A program made the position numbers and the translations under genes. Under the pieces are notes generated by a model, which saw only the letters and a list, made by a program, of their open reading frames with translations, was not told the DNA's origin and did no database searches. A DNA stretch of 18,387 nt from Methylotenera_A sp040387095 (lineage in GTDB: Bacteria > Pseudomonadota > Gammaproteobacteria > Burkholderiales > Methylophilaceae): positions 1 through 18,387 of the forward strand of contig JAZKEJ010000168.1 of NCBI GenBank assembly GCA_040387095.1, given 5' to 3'. Each line of letters begins with the position of its first letter. Position 1 is the stretch's first letter. This document shows positions 13,760 to 18,387 of the stretch, piece by piece.

Positions 13760-14794
13760 TTGATTGAACTAGTTGCTATCATTTTGGATAAACGCGCGCA
13801 GATCTTATTAAAAACGTTGGTAGAACATTACATCAGTGATGGCCAGCCAATTGGCTCGCGCACATTGTTGCAGCATTCTGGCTTAGATGTTAGCTCGGCC
13901 ACTATTCGCAATGTGATGAGCGATTTAGAACATCTGGGTTTTATCGCCAGTCCGCACACTTCATCTGGGCGCATTCCCACGCAAAAAGGTTATCGGCTGT
14001 TTGTTGACTCATTACTGACGGTAAAACCACTTGAAAATCAAGCCATTCAAATGTTGAAAATGGGCTTAAATTCGCCCAACCAAAACGAATTAATCAACAG
14101 TGCCGCAGACATGCTGTCGCAACTTACACAATTTGCCGGCGTGGTGATGATTCCAAAACGTCAGCGCGTTGCATTTAAACATCTGGAATTTCTGCCATTA
14201 AGTGACAAGCGCATTTTGGTGATTATCGTCAGCAGTGATGGCAATGTACAAAACCGCATTATTTTGGCTGAGAAACCTTATTCTGCCAGCGAGTTAACCC
14301 AAGCCAGCAATTACTTTAATGTGCATTTTTCAGGACAAACCTTTGATGAGGTACAGGTTAATCTGCATGCAGAATTGCAGCAAATGCAATCTGATATGAA
14401 CAAACTGATGTCAGCCGCATTAGAAGCCAGCAGCAAAGCGACGAATAGCGATGGCGTGGTGATTGCAGGTGAACGCAACCTGTTGCAGGTGGAAGAGTTG
14501 TCTACCAATGTCAATAGCCTGCGCAAATTGTTTGAGATATTCGAACGACGCACTTCATTAATACAGTTGCTCGATAACAGCCAGCGCGCAGAAGGCATCC
14601 AAATTTTTATCGGTGGCGAAAGCGGTTATTTACCATTAGATGAATGCAGCATGGTCACCGCGCCTTACGAAGCCGATGGCCAAGTAGTCGGCACGCTTGG
14701 TGTGATTGGCCCAACCAGAATGGCCTATGAACGCGTTATTCCGATTGTGGATGTGACAGCAAAGTTACTGTCAAACGCGTTATCCAGTTCTTGA
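13760..14794 (+). CDS. hrcA: Heat-inducible transcription repressor HrcA
   Basis: Repressor of groESL/dnaK-type chaperone operons through the CIRCE operator. The N-terminal winged helix is recognisable: RAQILLKTLVEHYISDGQPIGSRTLLQHSG, SSATIRNVMSDLEHLGFI and HTSSGRIPTQKGYRLFVD. The central and C-terminal domains follow, ending with the family segment IFIGGESGYLPLDECSMVTAPYE and GTLGVIGPTRMAYERVIPIVD. Length is typical (about 340). The start is unusual: after an in-frame TAG at 13733 there is no ATG or GTG before the helix-turn-helix. The candidates are TTG at 13760 (used here), or TTG at 13784, which gives MDKRAQILLK and agrees better with homologous N-termini; neither has a normal ribosome site. 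No CIRCE inverted repeat is seen upstream. hemH follows 76 bases downstream. Confidence 0.94.
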   Translation: MIELVAIILDKRAQILLKTLVEHYISDGQPIGSRTLLQHSGLDVSSATIRNVMSDLEHLGFIASPHTSSGRIPTQKGYRLFVDSLLTVKPLENQAIQMLKMGLNSPNQNELINSAADMLSQLTQFAGVVMIPKRQRVAFKHLEFLPLSDKRILVIIVSSDGNVQNRIILAEKPYSASELTQASNYFNVHFSGQTFDEVQVNLHAELQQMQSDMNKLMSAALEASSKATNSDGVVIAGERNLLQVEELSTNVNSLRKLFEIFERRTSLIQLLDNSQRAEGIQIFIGGESGYLPLDECSMVTAPYEADGQVVGTLGVIGPTRMAYERVIPIVDVTAKLLSNALSSS

Positions 14795-14870
14795 GCCATA
14801 TTTTAGAGCTTTAATGCCACTAGCGCTTTGTTAATAGCTATTGACTGGCGTTTACTCTAAAATTACTGCT

Positions 14871-15977
14871 ATGACTTATTACAATCCCGAACCACATTTT
14901 TCCCATGGCGATCAACTCAAAGTCGGCATCTTAATCGCCAATCTTGGTACACCAGATGCGCCAACTGCAAAAGCATTGCGGCCTTATTTACGCCAGTTTT
15001 TAAGCGATACGCGTGTGGTTGAGATTCCGCGGATTATCTGGTGGTTTATTTTAAATGGCATTATTTTAGTGATACGCCCAAAAAAATCGGCCTCTAAATA
15101 TGCACAAGTATGGACAAGTGAAGGCTCACCATTGTTGGTGCATGCACAAAAGCAAACGCAACTACTGCGCGGATTTTTAGCGCAAAAAATAAAATCTCCA
15201 TTTGCAGTCGAGCTAGGCATGAGTTACGGCAACCCCAGCATGCAATCGGCGATCGAAAAACTCAAAGCCCTGCATTGCGATAGAATTTTGGTGTTTCCCC
15301 TTTATCCTCAATACGCAGCCAGCAGCACAGCCTGCGCTTTCGATGCGGTTTGGCGTGTATTGCTAAAAATGCGCAATATGCCTGGCATCCGCACCATTCG
15401 TAGTTATCACGATCATCCTGCCTACATTTCGGCATTAACAAAAAGTGTGCAGGATTACTGGAAAATCAACGGGAAACCCAGCAAACTGGTGATAAGTTTT
15501 CATGGTGTGCCAAAAGTGCATTTAACCAAAGGCGACCCTTACCATTGTGCGTGCCACAAAACAGGATGCTTATTAGCCGAAGCGCTAGGCTTAAGTAAAG
15601 ATGATTACCTGATCGCGTTTCAATCGCGTTTTGGCAAGCAAGAATGGCTAAAACCTTACTTGGCATCCACCTTAGAAGCTTTAGGCAAAGCAAAAACCAA
15701 GCGCATTGATGTGATTTGCCCAGGATTCAGCAGCGATTGTTTAGAAACGCTGGAAGAAATCGCCATGGAAGGCAAACAGATATTTACCCACGCTGGCGGC
15801 AATGAATATCATTACATTCCCGCGCTCAATGAAAATGATGCCTGGGTTCACGCAATGACAGAAATTGCGCTTGAAAATCTGCATGGCTGGGTTAGCAGCG
15901 ATTGGGATAATGTTCAAGCGAAAAAAGATAATGAAATGGCTAAATTAAGGGCGCAGGCTTTGGGTGCTAAACAATAA
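14871..15977 (+). CDS. hemH: Ferrochelatase
   Basis: Inserts ferrous iron into protoporphyrin IX, the last step of heme synthesis. At 368 residues it is typical for betaproteobacteria. Marks include LIANLGTPDAPTAKALRPYLRQFLSD near the N-terminus, SEGSPLLVHAQKQ, FPLYPQYAASSTA, the catalytic histidine in VISFHGVPKVHL, and the glutamate in CPGFSSDCLETLEEIAMEG. The ATG at 14871 gives MTYYNPEPHFSHGDQ, matching related proteins that begin a short distance before the NLGTPDAP strand. An upstream in-frame TTG (14841) would add ten residues. No Shine-Dalgarno is evident. TTGTTA and TTTACT with 17-base spacing (14829-14857 region) are a possible but weak promoter. It sits between hrcA and hldD on one strand. 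Confidence 0.96.
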   Translation: MTYYNPEPHFSHGDQLKVGILIANLGTPDAPTAKALRPYLRQFLSDTRVVEIPRIIWWFILNGIILVIRPKKSASKYAQVWTSEGSPLLVHAQKQTQLLRGFLAQKIKSPFAVELGMSYGNPSMQSAIEKLKALHCDRILVFPLYPQYAASSTACAFDAVWRVLLKMRNMPGIRTIRSYHDHPAYISALTKSVQDYWKINGKPSKLVISFHGVPKVHLTKGDPYHCACHKTGCLLAEALGLSKDDYLIAFQSRFGKQEWLKPYLASTLEALGKAKTKRIDVICPGFSSDCLETLEEIAMEGKQIFTHAGGNEYHYIPALNENDAWVHAMTEIALENLHGWVSSDWDNVQAKKDNEMAKLRAQALGAKQ

Positions 15978-16013
15978 GCGTTATACTCTCAATTTTAGCG
16001 GGCAAATGCATTT

Positions 16014-17006
16014 ATGATAGTGATTACAGGCGGCGCAGGCATGATTGGTTCTATCATCGCCTGGCATCTTAATGAAAAATTGGGCCGCAATGATTTAGTG
16101 ATTGTTGACCACATTACGCACGAAGAGCAATGGCAGAATCTTGTGCATCGTCGATATGCAGAATACCTGGATAAAGATCAGTTATTTGATTTTTTAGAAG
16201 GTAACGACGATGTTACCGCTGTCATTCACATGGGCGCAATCAGTGCCACCACCGAGCGTGATTTTAATAAGCTGGTCGAGGCCAACATCCATTACAGTCA
16301 GGATTTATGGAGTTGGTGTGCTGAACACGAAGTGCCATTTTTCTATGCCAGCTCTGCCGCAACCTATGGCGATGGTAGCGCCGGTTATGATGATGCCAAG
16401 ATCGATAAGCTACGACCTCTTAATGGTTATGGCTATTCCAAACATTTCTTTGATCAGTGGGCGTTAAGTCAAGTAGCTGAGAATGCGCCGCAGCCACCAG
16501 CATGGGCTGGGTTTAAGTTTTTTAACGTGTACGGTCCAAATGAATATCACAAAGAGCGCATGGCGAGCGTGGCTTTTCATACATTTAATCAAGTAGTTGC
16601 AACTGGCGGTATGAAATTATTTAAAAGTAACAAATCGGGTATTGACGATGGTATGCAGATGCGTGATTTTGTTTACGTAAAAGATTGTGCAAATATTATC
16701 GCGCATTTTTTTGAGCGCGCGGTTATTGCTAAAAAACCAGTGTCTAATGGCATTTACAACATTGGGACAGGTAAAGCACGCAGCTTTAAAGATTTAGCCA
16801 GTGCCGTGATGCAAAGCATGGGCAAAACACCGCAAATTGATTACATTGCCATGCCAGAAGATTTGCAGGGTAAATACCAGTATTTTACCGAAGCTAATGT
16901 GCTTAAATTGCGCGCTGCAGGTTACACCGCGACATTTACAAGCCTTGAAGCTGGCGTGAAAGATTATGTGCAAAACTATCTATTAAGTGAGGATAAGTAC
17001 TGCTGA
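16014..17006 (+). CDS. hldD: ADP-L-glycero-D-manno-heptose 6-epimerase
   Basis: Short-chain dehydrogenase/reductase-type epimerase that converts ADP-D,D-heptose to ADP-L,D-heptose, the activated sugar for the LPS inner core. It has 330 residues with the NADP-binding loop GGAGMIGS (6-13), ASSAATYGDG with the conserved serine, the YGYSK catalytic motif (Tyr141), and NVYGPNEYHKERMASVAFH with Lys180 at the position of the second catalytic residue of E. coli HldD. HMGAISATTERDF is also a specific mark of this enzyme. It starts 36 bases after hemH without an obvious Shine-Dalgarno. Its TGA overlaps the gmhA ATG (TGATG), implying translational coupling in a heptose operon. Confidence 0.97.
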   Translation: MIVITGGAGMIGSIIAWHLNEKLGRNDLVIVDHITHEEQWQNLVHRRYAEYLDKDQLFDFLEGNDDVTAVIHMGAISATTERDFNKLVEANIHYSQDLWSWCAEHEVPFFYASSAATYGDGSAGYDDAKIDKLRPLNGYGYSKHFFDQWALSQVAENAPQPPAWAGFKFFNVYGPNEYHKERMASVAFHTFNQVVATGGMKLFKSNKSGIDDGMQMRDFVYVKDCANIIAHFFERAVIAKKPVSNGIYNIGTGKARSFKDLASAVMQSMGKTPQIDYIAMPEDLQGKYQYFTEANVLKLRAAGYTATFTSLEAGVKDYVQNYLLSEDKYC

Positions 17007-17566
17007 TGGATTATATTAATTATCTTAAAGGTGAACATGCTGCTCATATGGCGATGTTTAACGCACTCGAGCCACTTTTTCCCATGATCAGCGCTGTTGG
17101 CATTAAGATGCAGGACTGCATTAAGTCTGGCGGAAAAATCCTGATTATGGGCAACGGTGGCAGCGCGGCAGATAGCCAGCATATTGCGGCCGAAATTGTT
17201 GGCCGCTTTAAAAAAGAACGAAGAGGCATGCCGGCAATCGCATTGACGACTGATACCTCCATCATCACATCTGTGGGCAACGACTATGGCTACGATTATA
17301 TTTTTGCGCGTCAGGTTGAAGCGCTTTGCCGCCCGGAGGATTTAGTCATTGGTATCACCACCAGCGGCAATAGCGCCAATGTTGTGCGTGCAATGGAAGC
17401 CGCTAAAGAAATCGGCGCAACAACGGTGGGCTTAACAGGTGGCAATGGCGGAAAATTAAACGCTATTTGCGATTTTAATTTGGTGATGCCATCCCCTGTG
17501 ACCGCGCGCATTCAAGAAGCACATATTTTTGTTGGGCACTCGCTTTGTGAAATTCTAGAGTCTTAA
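17006..17566 (+). CDS. gmhA: Sedoheptulose-7-phosphate isomerase
   Basis: First step of ADP-heptose synthesis: sedoheptulose 7-phosphate to D-glycero-D-manno-heptose 7-phosphate, cytosolic. A SIS-domain protein of 186 residues. The sugar-phosphate loop is MGNGGSAADSQH, and zinc ligands known from E. coli GmhA map to His59, Glu63, Gln170 and His178 (QHIAAE and RIQEAHIFVGH). GITTSGNSANVVRA and GLTGGNGGKL complete the SIS fold. The start codon shares its A with the hldD stop, and hldE begins six bases after the gmhA stop, so all three heptose genes are tightly coupled. Confidence 0.97.
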   Translation: MDYINYLKGEHAAHMAMFNALEPLFPMISAVGIKMQDCIKSGGKILIMGNGGSAADSQHIAAEIVGRFKKERRGMPAIALTTDTSIITSVGNDYGYDYIFARQVEALCRPEDLVIGITTSGNSANVVRAMEAAKEIGATTVGLTGGNGGKLNAICDFNLVMPSPVTARIQEAHIFVGHSLCEILES

Positions 17567-17572
17567 CAAGCT

Positions 17573-18387
17573 ATGTCTGATATTTTTTTGGATGCTGTAA
17601 AACGGTTTAGCAATGGCAACATAAACTCTCACAAGCAGCATGCGCTAGTGATTGGTGATGTCATGCTGGATCGCTATTTAATTGGCTCAGTCGGCCGCAT
17701 TTCACCAGAAGCACCGGTGCCGATTGTGTTGCTAAATCAGCAGAATGAACGTGCTGGCGGCGCAGCTAACGTTGCTGCAAACCTGGCTTTGCTAGGCATT
17801 AAAACGCATATTATCGGCTGTGTTGGCGACGATAGTGAAGGCGTGATTTTAGTCAATCTGCTTAAACATATGCAGGTAGATACTAACGGCATTTATACCT
17901 CTGCTGACCGTCCTACCATTGCCAAAACCCGCGTTTTAAGCGGCCATCAGCAAATGCTGCGCCTAGACCAAGAAAGCAGTCAAGATTTCAGTGTCATTGA
18001 AAATACAGGTTTAGCAAATGCGATTCAGCAACAATTAGATTTAGAGCCCAGCGTAGTCATATTGTCTGATTATGCGAAAGGTTTATTGAGCGAACAAACC
18101 TGTCAAGCCATTATTAAGCAGTGCAAAACTGCCAATATTCCCGTATTAGTTGACCCAAAAGGTCGTGATTACAGTAAATATAAAGGCGCGACAGCGCTGA
18201 CGCCAAACAAAAAAGAGACTGCAGAAGCTTGTAACACGCACATTGACGATGCCGATTTAATTCATCAAGCCAATCTACTTAAACAACAATTAGATTTAAC
18301 TTTTTTGGCAGTTACACGTGGCGAAGAAGGCATTAGCTTGATTGATCATGCAATCCATCATTTGCCCGCCATCGCCAAACAAGTATT
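17573..18387 (+). CDS. hldE: D-glycero-beta-D-manno-heptose-7-phosphate kinase (partial, runs off the window)
   Basis: A PfkB/ribokinase-type kinase that phosphorylates heptose 7-phosphate at C1 in the ADP-heptose pathway. About 271 codons are present, starting MSDIFLDAVKRF. Visible motifs are VIGDVMLDRYLIGSVGRISPEAPVPIV, the RAGGAANVAANLALLG substrate loop, TIAKTRVLSGHQQMLRLDQE, LSDYAKGLL, VDPKGRDYSKYKGATALTPNKKE and the beginning of the ATP/anion-hole region VTRGEEG. The stop lies beyond the window, so it cannot be seen whether this is a stand-alone kinase (called RfaE1 or HldA), common in betaproteobacteria, or the bifunctional HldE with a C-terminal adenylyltransferase. The start has only a poor purine stretch (AACAAG) before it, consistent with coupling to gmhA. 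Confidence 0.94.
   Translation, partial: MSDIFLDAVKRFSNGNINSHKQHALVIGDVMLDRYLIGSVGRISPEAPVPIVLLNQQNERAGGAANVAANLALLGIKTHIIGCVGDDSEGVILVNLLKHMQVDTNGIYTSADRPTIAKTRVLSGHQQMLRLDQESSQDFSVIENTGLANAIQQQLDLEPSVVILSDYAKGLLSEQTCQAIIKQCKTANIPVLVDPKGRDYSKYKGATALTPNKKETAEACNTHIDDADLIHQANLLKQQLDLTFLAVTRGEEGISLIDHAIHHLPAIAKQV

Noticed and set aside
1..18387. CRISPR array, tRNA/rRNA, insertion sequence, toxin-antitoxin or defence cluster
   Set aside because: No regularly spaced repeats, cloverleaf-like or rRNA-like sequence, transposase or nuclease/methylase domains were recognised on either strand.

Overview
The window is 18.4 kb of chromosomal housekeeping sequence from a Gram-negative betaproteobacterium. 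By gene content, moderately low GC and codon use it most resembles the Methylophilaceae (a Methylotenera-type methylotroph). That genus-level placement is inference from gene order and protein style, not a database result. Two genes run off the ends: carB on the left and the heptose kinase gene hldE on the right.

Layout, left to right. (1) Minus strand: carA-carB for carbamoyl phosphate, coupled by a one-base TAATG overlap, behind a well-formed sigma70 promoter. A palindrome fills the promoter spacer and a strong hairpin sits at the start of the leader. (2) Plus strand: three small stress- or envelope-type genes, namely a CsbD family protein, a 58-residue PLDc_N membrane peptide and an HbpS/GlcG-like protein. 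(3) Minus strand: bamE (with a very long C-terminal tail) and dapB, divergent from plus-strand fur. (4) Plus strand: a lipoprotein M48 metalloprotease with TPRs, and a DUF2254 membrane protein. (5) Minus strand: nadK then recN, separated by a 105-bp element with perfect 19-bp terminal inverted repeats. (6) Minus strand: an exported PEP-CTERM protein with its own terminator. (7) A divergent intergenic region holding a perfect 20-bp-stem hairpin. (8) Plus strand: hrcA, hemH, then the ADP-heptose genes hldD, gmhA and hldE for the LPS inner core.

The backbone hrcA / nadK-recN / fur / bamE-dapB-carAB is a familiar betaproteobacterial neighbourhood. The lineage-variable genes (CsbD/PLDc_N/HbpS, M48/DUF2254, PEP-CTERM) all sit in the seams between these conserved blocks. 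Functionally the window joins pyrimidine/arginine and lysine/peptidoglycan precursor supply, outer-membrane assembly and quality control (BamE, M48 protease, LPS heptose), iron and heme (Fur, HemH, HbpS-like), and stress control (HrcA, RecN, CsbD).

I see no CRISPR array, tRNA, rRNA, insertion sequence, phage gene or recognisable defence system. The most interesting signals are non-coding: the nadK-recN inverted-repeat element, the orphan hairpin upstream of hrcA, and the carA promoter/leader architecture. Also notable are the unusual translation start of hrcA and the BamE tail.
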